Positions 1-7,642 of a DNA stretch of 40,035 nt are shown in pieces. How positions within the stretch are numbered: position 1 is the first letter of the stretch; every line of letters begins with the position of its first letter. A program made the translations under genes and the position numbers. The notes below the pieces were generated by a model. That model did no database searches. It was not told the origin of the DNA and was given only the letters and a program-made list of their open reading frames with translations. The stretch is from a virus: positions 1 through 40,035 of IMG/VR virus record IMGVR_UViG_3300008459_000122, one strand, 5' to 3'.

Positions 1-13
1 TAGACGTGCAGTC

Positions 14-367
14 TTAGTTGGGAGTGTAACTTTTGTTGTATCTGATTGAGAAAAACTGCTCAAGTTCAGCATTAGAAAACCTACCAGCATGGTTAGCTTT
101 TTCATTTGTTTGATTTTTTACGATTGTTATTGTGTTATCTATATGGTGTATTTGTTTGGTAATTAAAACCACATTCTCCTTTACAGAGTCAATCTTAGTA
201 TCAATCTGTTTGTTTACTGAATGTGCTGAATCTACTTTAGTCTGTAACGAATCTATTGTAACTTTGTAACTATTGATATCAGTTGCAATGCTGCTGGTAC
301 TAAAAATATTGTAGCCTACTAATATAATCAATACAGCTAACAATATATTTTGTTTATTTTGTAACAT
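14..367 (-). CDS. Rz-like inner-membrane spanin candidate
   Basis: This 117-residue protein probably acts as the inner-membrane part of a spanin that disrupts the outer membrane at the end of lysis. It has one N-terminal hydrophobic segment (about residues 8-25) followed by a long charged, heptad-like coiled-coil region, which is the layout of Rz-type i-spanins. I chose the ATG at 365-367 because AAGGAGA, the clearest Shine-Dalgarno-like sequence in the area, lies just upstream; a longer frame reaches a TTG at 391. The start overlaps the end of the holin candidate by 14 bases, so the two are probably translationally coupled. It is the last gene of the lysis cassette. No o-spanin lipoprotein was seen in the window. 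The assignment rests on topology and position, not on a family motif. Confidence 0.55.
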   Translation of the reverse strand: MLQNKQNILLAVLIILVGYNIFSTSSIATDINSYKVTIDSLQTKVDSAHSVNKQIDTKIDSVKENVVLITKQIHHIDNTITIVKNQTNEKANHAGRFSNAELEQFFSIRYNKSYTPN

Positions 368-779
368 CTCTGTCTCCTTTATGTTTATCAAGTCTATCTA
401 GTATTTGAGTAAGTAATTCATTCTGTACAATACCTACCATTGAGGCATTTTTAAGTACGGAGATCAACTGGAAGATAAGAAAAGGTGCTATGATTGTTTC
501 ACTTAACCAAGATGTTCCTTTAAATCCTTTCTCAATTGTTAAGATAGATGCTAACATTACGATCCAGAAGCATAATGTTTTTAATACTTTTAGGGCCTTT
601 TTTGTCTGAAAACCTTCTCTTTTTGTTCCTGCCCATATACCGAAGAATCCATCAGCAAAGATAACGAAACCTACTGATAGAAATTGTTCGATGTTATCTG
701 CTGTTAGGTTCATAAAATATGTACCTACAAATGCTAATGCTGTTGTCAAGGTTAGTGTTATTATAAGAGTTGTTTTCAT
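354..779 (-). CDS. Holin candidate (multi-TM phage membrane protein)
   Basis: This 141-residue protein is very hydrophobic. Membrane segments are visible near residues 4-22, 32-50, 68-82 and 92-110, followed by a charged tail rich in K, D and R. The stretch VIFADGFFGIWAGTKR and the following QTKKALKVL resemble the phage_holin_4/toxin-secretion holin families, in which a membrane hairpin is followed by a short basic loop. It would form the membrane lesion that releases or activates the endolysin. It sits directly after the endolysin gene: its ATG is 9 bases beyond the endolysin stop codon, and an AGGT sequence overlaps that stop. It overlaps the spanin candidate. Another small membrane protein upstream (2522-2770) could be the real holin, with this one acting as antiholin, or the reverse. 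Confidence 0.65.
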   Translation of the reverse strand: MKTTLIITLTLTTALAFVGTYFMNLTADNIEQFLSVGFVIFADGFFGIWAGTKREGFQTKKALKVLKTLCFWIVMLASILTIEKGFKGTSWLSETIIAPFLIFQLISVLKNASMVGIVQNELLTQILDRLDKHKGDRDVTK

Positions 780-788
780 CTTGTGTAC

Positions 789-1400
789 CTATTTAACGTA
801 TTCGTAATATTTCTTAGTCTTCTCTGAGCGATCTGCTAATCCGTGAGTACCACCGTTAATTCTTTTTGTAAGAGCTAAGATTGAAGCATCGTTAACTCCT
901 TGGTCACATATTGACCACAATTTATTTTTATCAAAGAAAAACATTGCTGACTCAAAAGAATAAGTAGTTGCTACTAAATCTGGGTTAGTCATGATCTCTG
1001 GCTTCTTCAAGTAATCTGAAAACGCTTTGTAGTTTTCTTTTCCTGTTAACTGAAGAGCTCCTCTTCCTCTGAACTTGAATCCATCTCCAGACTTCTCATC
1101 ACCATTACCCATTCTTGAAGCATAGACTCTATTTGCAATCTTTTCAGGATTTCTAGCATAAGATTCTTCTAAAGTACCTGGAAAGTATTTTCCGAATATC
1201 CCTTGAAGACCTTCTGCTGAATAGTTTAAATTTTCTGAAAACGCTTTAAACCCTCCTGTTTCATGTGCAGTTTGAGCAAAGAAGTGTGCTGCTCTTACAG
1301 GAGTTAGTTTATAAAACTCCATTGCTTTTTTCATTGTACCAGGACCAAATGCCCCATCAGCTGTTACGCCGATCTTTTCTTGTAAACTTTTTAAACTCAT
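789..1400 (-). CDS. GH19 chitinase-like endolysin
   Basis: This 203-residue endolysin is expected to cut the glycan strands of peptidoglycan. The first 30 residues (LQEKIGVTADGAFGPGTMKKA) look like a short peptidoglycan-binding repeat. The rest is a glycoside hydrolase 19 domain: FFAQTAHETGGF carries the probable catalytic Glu47, followed by the substrate-cleft motif GRGALQLTGKENY and, near the end, LTKRINGG. These are hallmarks of the chitinase-19-like lysins common in phages. No signal peptide is visible, so export should depend on a holin. The gene lies between the PAS membrane protein and the holin candidate. Its start is preceded by an A-rich leader (AAAAATTAAAGTATG) without a Shine-Dalgarno sequence. 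The family assignment is firm. Confidence 0.93.
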   Translation of the reverse strand: MSLKSLQEKIGVTADGAFGPGTMKKAMEFYKLTPVRAAHFFAQTAHETGGFKAFSENLNYSAEGLQGIFGKYFPGTLEESYARNPEKIANRVYASRMGNGDEKSGDGFKFRGRGALQLTGKENYKAFSDYLKKPEIMTNPDLVATTYSFESAMFFFDKNKLWSICDQGVNDASILALTKRINGGTHGLADRSEKTKKYYEYVK

Positions 1401-1410
1401 ACTTTAATTT

Positions 1411-2520
1411 TTATTTATTACTACCTTCTTGTGTGGCATATTTAATACCCATAATTGTACCAACTATTGAGAATGCATTAGTTAATAAGACACTAAACAT
1501 GTTTGACCATGTTGAACCAATTATTTGGGTGTCTTGATCTGTTACAATGGCGGCCCAGTATAGTACAGTTGTAACAATACCAACGCCGACTATGACAGCT
1601 AACGCACACTTAACAATTATTTTTATTAACTCATTCTGACTCTTTTTCAATACTACGTCTAAATCATTTAGAGCAGCATCCTTTTCTAATTCTATTGCGT
1701 GTTTAAGTTTTTGTGAGTTTTCCAATTCAACTGTTAAGTTCTTTGTAAGCTCATCTATCTTCTTCTTATTGTTTACAGACTCAGTAACATCAGTTGCAAT
1801 CTTAACTACATCAGTAATATTACCTTTACTATCAAGTACAGGATTGTATGATGCTTGTAAATAGACAATAGAGCCATCTACTTTTCTCCTTTCAAATATT
1901 CCATCAAAGAACTTACCCTTTCTTAAACTTTCCCAAAACTTAGTATATTCATCAGACTTTGAGTACTCATAGCTCACAAAAATACTATGATGCTTTCCAA
2001 TGAGTTTACTTTTTTCATTGGCCTTATACCCCATAGTTTCTAAGAATATAGAATTTACATCTAGTATAAATCCATCAGTATTAAAACTAATAAAAGCAGT
2101 ACTTCGGTTAATTGCATCTACTTGTTTCTTGCTATTGACAATTGTTGTAATGTCAGTAGCAATCTTCATTATTTTAGTAATCTTATTATTCTCATCAAAA
2201 ATAGGATTGTAAGTTGCTTGGAGATTAATAAGACTTCCATCCTTTCTTCTTCTCTCAAACTCTCCCTGGTAGTACTTGCCACTTCTTAATATGTCCCAAA
2301 ATTTTTCATACTCAAGTGATCTTGAATAATCTTCACATACAAAAATACTGTGATGCTTACCGACAAGCTCTTCATGGTTACCTGAACCATACCCCATTGT
2401 TTCTAGAAAGGTATCATTAACCCCTAATATGGTCCCACCAAGGTCAAAGTAAATAATAGCATTACTTCTATTAATTGCTTCAAGTCTACTTAATAGTTCT
2501 TCCTTTGATAAGGTTTTCAT
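1411..2520 (-). CDS. Tandem-PAS protein with C-terminal membrane hairpin, in the lysis cassette
   Basis: This 369-residue protein has two consecutive PAS domains (about residues 15-125 and 137-246) that closely resemble each other. Both carry GKHHSIFV, an EYxKFWxxLRxGK segment, a FERRxxDGS motif, LQAxYNP and an IATDxT end, the signature of PAS domains in chemoreceptors and kinases. A charged coiled coil follows (250-298), then two membrane helices (301-325 and 338-361) and a short tail. There is no kinase, GGDEF or methyl-accepting domain, so the only visible output is the membrane hairpin, which looks like a small holin-type protein. I chose the ATG at 2518-2520, right after the upstream stop codon; a TTG at 2571 would lie inside the upstream gene. 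Lying between a small membrane protein and the endolysin, it may sense a cellular signal and tune lysis. That role is inference; the ligand is unknown. Confidence 0.8.
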   Translation of the reverse strand: MKTLSKEELLSRLEAINRSNAIIYFDLGGTILGVNDTFLETMGYGSGNHEELVGKHHSIFVCEDYSRSLEYEKFWDILRSGKYYQGEFERRRKDGSLINLQATYNPIFDENNKITKIMKIATDITTIVNSKKQVDAINRSTAFISFNTDGFILDVNSIFLETMGYKANEKSKLIGKHHSIFVSYEYSKSDEYTKFWESLRKGKFFDGIFERRKVDGSIVYLQASYNPVLDSKGNITDVVKIATDVTESVNNKKKIDELTKNLTVELENSQKLKHAIELEKDAALNDLDVVLKKSQNELIKIIVKCALAVIVGVGIVTTVLYWAAIVTDQDTQIIGSTWSNMFSVLLTNAFSIVGTIMGIKYATQEGSNK

Positions 2521-2521
2521 G

Positions 2522-2770
2522 TTACTCTTTATTAGAGTTACTACCTCCTTTAAAGCCAGCAAACTTCTCAATTACATCTGGAAGGAAACTTCCTAGAGTA
2601 ATGTACATGAAAGCATCAAAAATATATTCATTTAGTTCTAATGCCTTACCCATGTATCCTGTTACTAGGTCTACTACGATAGCTGCTACCATTACCATAA
2701 ATGACATAAAACCTATAATGGTTTTCTCATTGTAGTCATTTGATTTCTTAAAGATGTCTTTAAATGCCAT
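2522..2770 (-). CDS. Small two-TM membrane protein (holin-like)
   Basis: This 82-residue protein has two likely membrane helices (residues 17-40 and 49-65) with charged ends, and a GGSNSNKE tail. Size, topology and position at the head of the lysis cassette suit a small holin or antiholin, but no family motif was recognised. The frame can be extended to an ATG at 2833, giving 103 residues and a third hydrophobic stretch. I prefer the ATG at 2770 because the promoter-like ATATTTAT at 2839-2846 would leave almost no leader for the longer form. Its stop codon is one base from the start of the PAS-membrane gene, so the two are probably translated in a coupled way. This suggests that the protein and the PAS protein work together. 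Confidence 0.6.
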   Translation of the reverse strand: MAFKDIFKKSNDYNEKTIIGFMSFMVMVAAIVVDLVTGYMGKALELNEYIFDAFMYITLGSFLPDVIEKFAGFKGGSNSNKE

Positions 2771-2838
2771 AATATATTTTATTAAATTGATTAAATTATA
2801 ACCTACTAATAAAACAATATTAACAAGAACCATTTGGT

Positions 2839-2846
2839 ATAAATAT
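2839..2846 (-). promoter_or_regulatory. ATATTTAT promoter-like element before the lysis cassette
   Basis: Coding-strand ATATTTAT lies directly after the nrdA terminator and about 70 bases before the chosen start of the first lysis gene. The same 8-mer recurs in the other intergenic gaps of the window. A promoter role is inferred from position and recurrence. Confidence 0.5.
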
Positions 2847-2870
2847 AAAAAGCCCTGGGTATCCAGGGCT
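2847..2870 (-). terminator. Rho-independent terminator after nrdA
   Basis: An 8-bp perfect stem (AGCCCTGG/CCAGGGCT) with a four-base loop is followed on the minus strand by a run of T. It lies just downstream of the nrdA stop codon and separates the nrd genes from the lysis cassette. The other strand also has a T-rich flank, so it could work in both directions. Confidence 0.85.
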
Positions 2871-2896
2871 TATTTTTAATAAAATTTAATTATTTA

Positions 2897-4624
2897 CTAT
2901 CCTTCACAACTAGTACAACTATCAGCAGTACGTTGTAAATTATCTCCTCTTAATACTGATTCAGTACGAAGGTAATATAAGGTTTTAATCCCTAATTTAT
3001 GTGCTTCTTTATGTACAGTACTAATGAATTTAGGAGTATCATTAGGGTCAAATGAAAGATTTAAAGACATTGCTTGATCTACATATTTTTGTCTAATTCC
3101 ATTTTGTCTTACTAATTCTAATTGATTAATCTCTTTAAATGTTAAGAATATTTCTTTTTCTTCAGGAGATAAAATATAATCAGGTAAACCTAATACTGAT
3201 CCTTTATCTTTTAATATTTGATCCCAAATACTGTCAATATTATACCCCTTTTCAGCTAATACTTTTTCTAATATTCGGTTTTTCTTAATGAAAACACCTT
3301 TTGCTGTTTTTAAATTATAAACATTAGCAGGAATTGGTTCAACTGATGGTGAAACACCACCGGAAATGTGAGCATTTGATACTGTTGGTGCAATAGCTAA
3401 ATGATGTGAATGTCTTAATCCTGTTCCTTTACACCATTCTGGTTCTCCGTAAAGTTCTGCTTGTTCACGAGATGCTTTTAATGCTCCTTCTTCAATAAAT
3501 GAAAACATTAATCTAGTATAAGTGTCTGCTGGTATTCCAGTGAATGGTAAGTTTTTAGATTGCAAAAATGTATGCCACCCTAATACTCCTAAACCAATTG
3601 CTCTACCTTTTGTTGCAGATCGTACTGTATTCTCAAAGAATTTAATATTTTTGGCACGATCAATAAATTCTTGTAATGCTCCTTCTAGAAACCATGTAGC
3701 TACTTCAGGTAAAGTCATTCCATTTTCAAATTTGTAATCTTTCCACTCATCCCAACGAGCTAAGTTTAATGAAGATAAACAACAAATAAATGAATGCAAT
3801 TCATCAGTATAAAGTGCAATTTCAGAACAAATATTCGTCATTGTTACTTTAAGATTGTTATTCTTATAGGCTTGAGGGTTAGCATTATTAACATTATCCT
3901 CAAACATAATATAAGGTTCACCTGTCTCTAAACGTGTTTTTAGAATTTCACCCCACAATTTTAGGGCTTTAGGATCTCTTTCTTCAAGTTTATCCATAAA
4001 AACATCATCAATTGATACACACTGATGTAAGTTAAGGCATTGTCTGTTTACATCTCCTTTTGGTCTTCTAATTCCTAAGAACTCTTCAATGTCTGGATGA
4101 TTGATTGAAAGGTTTACAGATGCTGCTCCTCTTCTAACAGAACCTTGGTTTGTTGCTAGAATAGTTGAGTCAAACATTTTAGCCCATGGTACAATACCTT
4201 CAGAAGATCCATTATCTTTGATAGTTTTACCTCTACCTCTAATGCGAGATAAACCAATTCCAACTCCTCCACCCTGTGAAGTTAATCTCATCAATTCTGA
4301 ATTAGATCCTGCAATCCCTTCAATAGAATCTTCTACATCGATTCCAAAACATGAAATAGGCATTCCTCTTTCAGTACCCATATTGGATAGTACAGGTGAG
4401 GCTAAACATAACCAGTTTTTAGTTAATGCTTCATAAAATAAAGGTTGTAAATCTTTACGTTTTAATCTTTTGGCCGATGCTCTACTTACTCTTAAGAAAG
4501 CCTTAAACACATCTTCTTCAGGTAAAAGATATCCATTTGAAACTATATCTAATCCAATTTGGTCCATCCAATTAGGATATGATTTACCTTTAACCCAATT
4601 TGTTGTATCTACTTGTATACTCAT
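2897..4624 (-). CDS. nrdA: Class I ribonucleoside-diphosphate reductase, large subunit
   Basis: This 575-residue protein is the catalytic subunit that reduces ribonucleotides to deoxyribonucleotides for phage DNA synthesis. Visible landmarks are Cys92 in PISCFG, the active-site NICSEI motif (Asn264, Cys266, Glu268), the partner cysteine at 281/282 followed by LSSLNLARW, the radical-transfer tyrosine pair in KTLYYLRT near the end, and a C-terminal CTSCEG redox tail. The N-terminal ATP-cone found in many cellular enzymes is missing, which explains the short length and suggests that overall activity is not inhibited by dATP. Its start lies 6 bases after the stop of a homing-endonuclease gene that separates it from nrdB. 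A strong terminator follows. The order nrdB-nrdA is the reverse of the usual cellular operon. Confidence 0.96.
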   Translation of the reverse strand: MSIQVDTTNWVKGKSYPNWMDQIGLDIVSNGYLLPEEDVFKAFLRVSRASAKRLKRKDLQPLFYEALTKNWLCLASPVLSNMGTERGMPISCFGIDVEDSIEGIAGSNSELMRLTSQGGGVGIGLSRIRGRGKTIKDNGSSEGIVPWAKMFDSTILATNQGSVRRGAASVNLSINHPDIEEFLGIRRPKGDVNRQCLNLHQCVSIDDVFMDKLEERDPKALKLWGEILKTRLETGEPYIMFEDNVNNANPQAYKNNNLKVTMTNICSEIALYTDELHSFICCLSSLNLARWDEWKDYKFENGMTLPEVATWFLEGALQEFIDRAKNIKFFENTVRSATKGRAIGLGVLGWHTFLQSKNLPFTGIPADTYTRLMFSFIEEGALKASREQAELYGEPEWCKGTGLRHSHHLAIAPTVSNAHISGGVSPSVEPIPANVYNLKTAKGVFIKKNRILEKVLAEKGYNIDSIWDQILKDKGSVLGLPDYILSPEEKEIFLTFKEINQLELVRQNGIRQKYVDQAMSLNLSFDPNDTPKFISTVHKEAHKLGIKTLYYLRTESVLRGDNLQRTADSCTSCEG

Positions 4625-4630
4625 TTATTT

Positions 4631-5212
4631 TTATTGTTTATTAGATTTAGTTCTATTTTCATTTATTGTTAATGGTTGGAGATTTTTATAATTCCAACAC
4701 TTGTATATTTCATCTTGTTGAGTTAAATCAAAGGAATTGATAGGAATAATGTGATCTACCTCCCAATAACTCCCATAATTTTCCCACTCCATTCCGGGTT
4801 TGAATTGGGAACTTAAATGGAATTTACATTCTTCTAAACTACAACCTAAATACCCAAATACAGAATTGATCTTGTTTGTTATAGTTTTATAAAATCTATT
4901 TCTCAGATTATGTGTTAATCTATAGATGGGATCAGTTTTCCTTTTATGTTTATGATAAATTCTAGCATATTCCTTATCATACTCTTTATAATTTCCTCTA
5001 TTCTTTTTGATAAGAGCTTTAAATTTCTCTTTATTGTTACTTATCCACTCTTTATTTTTAATATTGATTATATCTTTTTTTTGAGTATATCTAATCTCAG
5101 ATTTAATTTTTATACAAGATTTACAGATATTTTGGTAACGCTGTCTTGTGTTTTCCCAATAATAATTTTCAATTCCTTTTAATTCTTTACATTTAGTGCA
5201 TGCTTTCTCCAT
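4631..5212 (-). CDS. Free-standing HNH homing endonuclease between nrdB and nrdA
   Basis: This 193-residue protein starts with a zinc-ribbon-like pair of CxxC motifs (CTKCKEL and CKSC), continues with a basic, Lys/Asn-rich DNA-contact region and ends with an HNH nuclease core: YWEVDHIIPINSFDL, then CWNYKNLQPLTINENRTKSNK. The LGCSLEECKFHLSSQF segment just before the core is typical of this phage HNH group. Such enzymes cut cognate sites in related phages and copy their own gene there. It is a clear paralogue of the protein at 23947-24573. It is more AT-rich than its neighbours and carries its own ATATTTAT element upstream. It is inserted between two cooperating genes, a position also used by homing genes in other T4-like phages. 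Confidence 0.9.
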   Translation of the reverse strand: MEKACTKCKELKGIENYYWENTRQRYQNICKSCIKIKSEIRYTQKKDIINIKNKEWISNNKEKFKALIKKNRGNYKEYDKEYARIYHKHKRKTDPIYRLTHNLRNRFYKTITNKINSVFGYLGCSLEECKFHLSSQFKPGMEWENYGSYWEVDHIIPINSFDLTQQDEIYKCWNYKNLQPLTINENRTKSNKQ

Positions 5213-5226
5213 AATTATGTTTTGAT

Positions 5227-5234
5227 ATAAATAT
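5227..5234 (-). promoter_or_regulatory. ATATTTAT promoter-like element before the HNH gene
   Basis: The coding-strand core ATATTTAT is followed by an A-rich AAAACATAATT leader only 14 bases before the HNH start codon. No terminator hairpin is visible between the nrdB stop and this element. It may let the homing gene and nrdA be transcribed independently of nrdB. Confidence 0.45.
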
Positions 5235-5263
5235 GTGAAAGGAAAAAACTATCCATGATTCTT

Positions 5264-6217
5264 TTATAGGTCTGACCAATCTGAAGTAGATTTGGCATAG
5301 TCTGTTACTCTTCCCGCGAAGAAATCTTGGTGTGTTTTACCCGATGTTAAGTGGCCAAACCACTCCATCTGCTTTAATAGATTTGGTTCAATGTCATTAT
5401 AAACGGCATTATAACCTAATTCAATCATTTTTTCATTTGCACGAGCTTTGATAAAGTTTTGTAGTTGAGGAGTATTTAAACCTTCTACTTCACCCATTTC
5501 AAATGCTTTATCAATAAAGTCAAATTCTAATTGAACTGATAAATGGCAAGCTTCTGTTACTTTATTTCTTAATTCTTCTGTATTAAGTTCAGGTACTTCA
5601 TCTAGTAAAGTTCTAAATAACCAACATCCAGCTTTTGAATGTAATGATTCATCTCTTACACTCCACTCAATTATTTGTCCTGTTCCTTTCATTAAATTTC
5701 TTAATTGAAAAGACATTAAAATAGCGAATGAAGAAAATAAATTAACACCCTCAGTGAATGCCGAAAATATTGCAAGTGACTGCGCTTTTTCACTTAGAGT
5801 TCCCATTGGGGTTTCGGTTAATCGCTCAATTTTACTTAAAGCTGCTTCATCTTCTAAAAACGCCTTAAAATCTTCTAAATCTAAAGCTTCATTTAAACGA
5901 GCATATGCTTGAGCATGGATTGCTTCAAATGAACCGAAGGTAGAAGTCATAGCTACAATTTCAGGTTTTGGAAACCACTGTGACACCTTAGAAGACCAGT
6001 AATCATTTACATGCACCTCAGTTTGTGCAAAGGATTTTAAAATATTACCGATTAGGTTTTTTTCAGATTCAGTAAGTTTTTGTTTCCAATCATTTAAGTC
6101 GGATGCTAAAGGTACTTCATCTGCTAACCAATGACTTCTTTGTTGGTCTAGGTAAAAATCGAATGCTTCTTGATATTCGAATGGTTTGTAGAAATCTCTT
6201 CTCTCAATTAATGACAT
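5264..6217 (-). CDS. nrdB: Class I ribonucleoside-diphosphate reductase, small subunit
   Basis: This 317-residue protein is the radical-generating subunit that pairs with the NrdA encoded downstream. By-eye alignment places the dimetal ligands at Glu67, Glu98, His101, Glu156, Glu190 and His193. The motif is ExxHxxxY (98-105), with Tyr105 where the stable tyrosyl radical normally sits, followed by TEGVNLFSSFA and VRDESLH. The first ligand appears to be Glu rather than the Asp of the E. coli enzyme. The C-terminus ends in STSDWSDL, the kind of acidic tail that docks into NrdA. An ATATTTAT element overlaps the stop codon of the upstream helicase gene, so the nrd genes may be transcribed separately from the replication genes as well as by read-through. 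Confidence 0.96.
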   Translation of the reverse strand: MSLIERRDFYKPFEYQEAFDFYLDQQRSHWLADEVPLASDLNDWKQKLTESEKNLIGNILKSFAQTEVHVNDYWSSKVSQWFPKPEIVAMTSTFGSFEAIHAQAYARLNEALDLEDFKAFLEDEAALSKIERLTETPMGTLSEKAQSLAIFSAFTEGVNLFSSFAILMSFQLRNLMKGTGQIIEWSVRDESLHSKAGCWLFRTLLDEVPELNTEELRNKVTEACHLSVQLEFDFIDKAFEMGEVEGLNTPQLQNFIKARANEKMIELGYNAVYNDIEPNLLKQMEWFGHLTSGKTHQDFFAGRVTDYAKSTSDWSDL

Positions 6218-6241
6218 AATTTATTTTTTAATTTTGGGTCA

Positions 6242-6249
6242 ATAAATAT
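6242..6249 (-). promoter_or_regulatory. ATATTTAT promoter-like element before nrdB
   Basis: The core ATATTTAT touches the helicase stop codon (TAATATTTATTG on the coding strand) and lies 24 bases before the nrdB start. It matches the element seen ahead of the structural genes. Confidence 0.45.
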
Positions 6250-7631
6250 TACCCGTTATTTTCTAGGCTAAAGTTTTGGAATAAGTTTTTGAGATTACCT
6301 TTCTCACTAGCTGATATTCCACCAAATGTTGTTTTTGATTGGGATTGTTGGTTTTTGTAATCCTCAGTATCGTCATATTCATCTAATACTTCAATATGAC
6401 CGCAAGATGTATCAATATTAACATTGTAAGTCATACCATCTGGCCCATAACGGTTCTTCTGAATATGCCATCTTCCGGTACCATTTACTTTATCTGTTTT
6501 TAAACGAGATTGTGACATCCCAAAATCAACAATAGCTTGTTTTTCATATGAACCCGCTGATTTATCACCTTCTACTACTTCATCTTTGGCACCTGCTCTA
6601 TTTACTTGTGAAACAGACCAAATAGGCAATTGTAATTCTTTAGCTAAACCCTTAGTCCCATAATGTAAGTCATCAATTTCTTCTTTTCTGTCTTTACGTC
6701 TTGAAGGTGGTTTTAACAAATCTACATAATCTATTAAAATTAAATCTGCCTTAAATCCTAAATCTGCTGTCTTTTGATAGTGAGATTTGATTGTAGTTAA
6801 TGAAGCTCCTTTAGCTGGGTATTCTTTTATGATGATGTTGTTTTCAAACCCCTCTACCAACTCTTTTACCTGGCCTTGGTATTCATGTATTTCACTTACA
6901 TTAATCCCTGTATAGTAGGCATCATATCTTCTACCAACATAATCTTCTCCTAATTCTAATGTGTAATGAATTACTTTATACCCTAATTTACCAGCATGCG
7001 CCCCTAAGGCTACTAAATCCCAAGACTTACCTCCACCAGGTCCTCCATAAATTAGACCATAGTCTCCACTACCTAACCCCCCTTGAAGTAATATATTTAG
7101 AACATCCCAAGGCGTTGGTACTACTTTTCTACTAGATTCTCTGTAACGAGATTCAATATCTTTTGAGTATTCATGACCTAGATTTTTATCAGCACCTGCT
7201 TTTAGGGCATTATCAATCAGAATTCTAATATCATCATAGTGACCACTTTTTAATAAATCTACTGAGTCAATCAATGCATTCTTTAGTAATTGATTTTTAC
7301 AAAAATTAGAGAATTCTTCTTCAACATATTCCTGATCATCATATTGAGTAGTGTACACTAATTTCAGTTGTTCTCTTACCGCAGTTTGTAGAACATCGTT
7401 ATCAATTTTTTTAACCTCAATTTTTAATGTATCTAAAGTTGGGGTAGTATGATACTTATCAAAATACTTTAAAGTTTCATCTATAACCCACTTATGACCA
7501 GGGTGGCTAAAATAGGATTCATCTAATATGTCCCTTACGTTAAGTAAGAAGGCTTTATTCTTTAATAAAGAATTTATCACCTTAATTTGGAAAGAAGAAC
7601 CATAGTCTTCAAGTTTTGAAAATGCAACCAT
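6249..7631 (-). CDS. Replicative DNA helicase, DnaB/gp41-like
   Basis: This 460-residue protein is a RecA-fold replicative helicase that should unwind DNA at the phage fork. The first 150 residues form a helical DnaB-like N-terminal domain (SYFSHPGHKWVIDETLKYF region). The motor domain shows Walker A GGPGGGKS at 196-203, HYTLELGE (motif H1a) near 222-229, Walker B LILIDYVD at 297-304 and the sensor SQVNR at 341-345. The size fits T4 gp41 (475 residues). It follows the 5' nuclease gene in the replication operon. Its ATG is preceded by AAATAAAAGTTATATAA, a leader also found before other replication genes here, and there is no Shine-Dalgarno. No primase gene is visible in the window. Confidence 0.93.
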   Translation of the reverse strand: MVAFSKLEDYGSSFQIKVINSLLKNKAFLLNVRDILDESYFSHPGHKWVIDETLKYFDKYHTTPTLDTLKIEVKKIDNDVLQTAVREQLKLVYTTQYDDQEYVEEEFSNFCKNQLLKNALIDSVDLLKSGHYDDIRILIDNALKAGADKNLGHEYSKDIESRYRESSRKVVPTPWDVLNILLQGGLGSGDYGLIYGGPGGGKSWDLVALGAHAGKLGYKVIHYTLELGEDYVGRRYDAYYTGINVSEIHEYQGQVKELVEGFENNIIIKEYPAKGASLTTIKSHYQKTADLGFKADLILIDYVDLLKPPSRRKDRKEEIDDLHYGTKGLAKELQLPIWSVSQVNRAGAKDEVVEGDKSAGSYEKQAIVDFGMSQSRLKTDKVNGTGRWHIQKNRYGPDGMTYNVNIDTSCGHIEVLDEYDDTEDYKNQQSQSKTTFGGISASEKGNLKNLFQNFSLENNG

Positions 7632-7642
7632 TTATATAACTT

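Noticed and set aside
368-391. TTG start extending the spanin candidate
   Set aside because: The internal ATG has a clear AAGGAGA sequence before it and the extra residues would be polar ones before the membrane segment.
2521-2571. TTG start extending the PAS protein by 17 residues
   Set aside because: It would run through the end of the upstream small membrane gene; the ATG at 2520 follows that gene's stop directly and leaves both PAS domains whole.
2771-2833. ATG extending the 82-residue membrane protein to 103 residues
   Set aside because: The extra segment is AT-rich leader that reads as hydrophobic residues, and it would begin only 6 bases after the promoter-like core. It is not excluded.
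1265-4691. Plus-strand frames of 70-111 residues opposite the lysis and nrd genes
   Set aside because: They lie wholly inside strongly supported minus-strand genes and no plus-strand gene is supported anywhere in the window.
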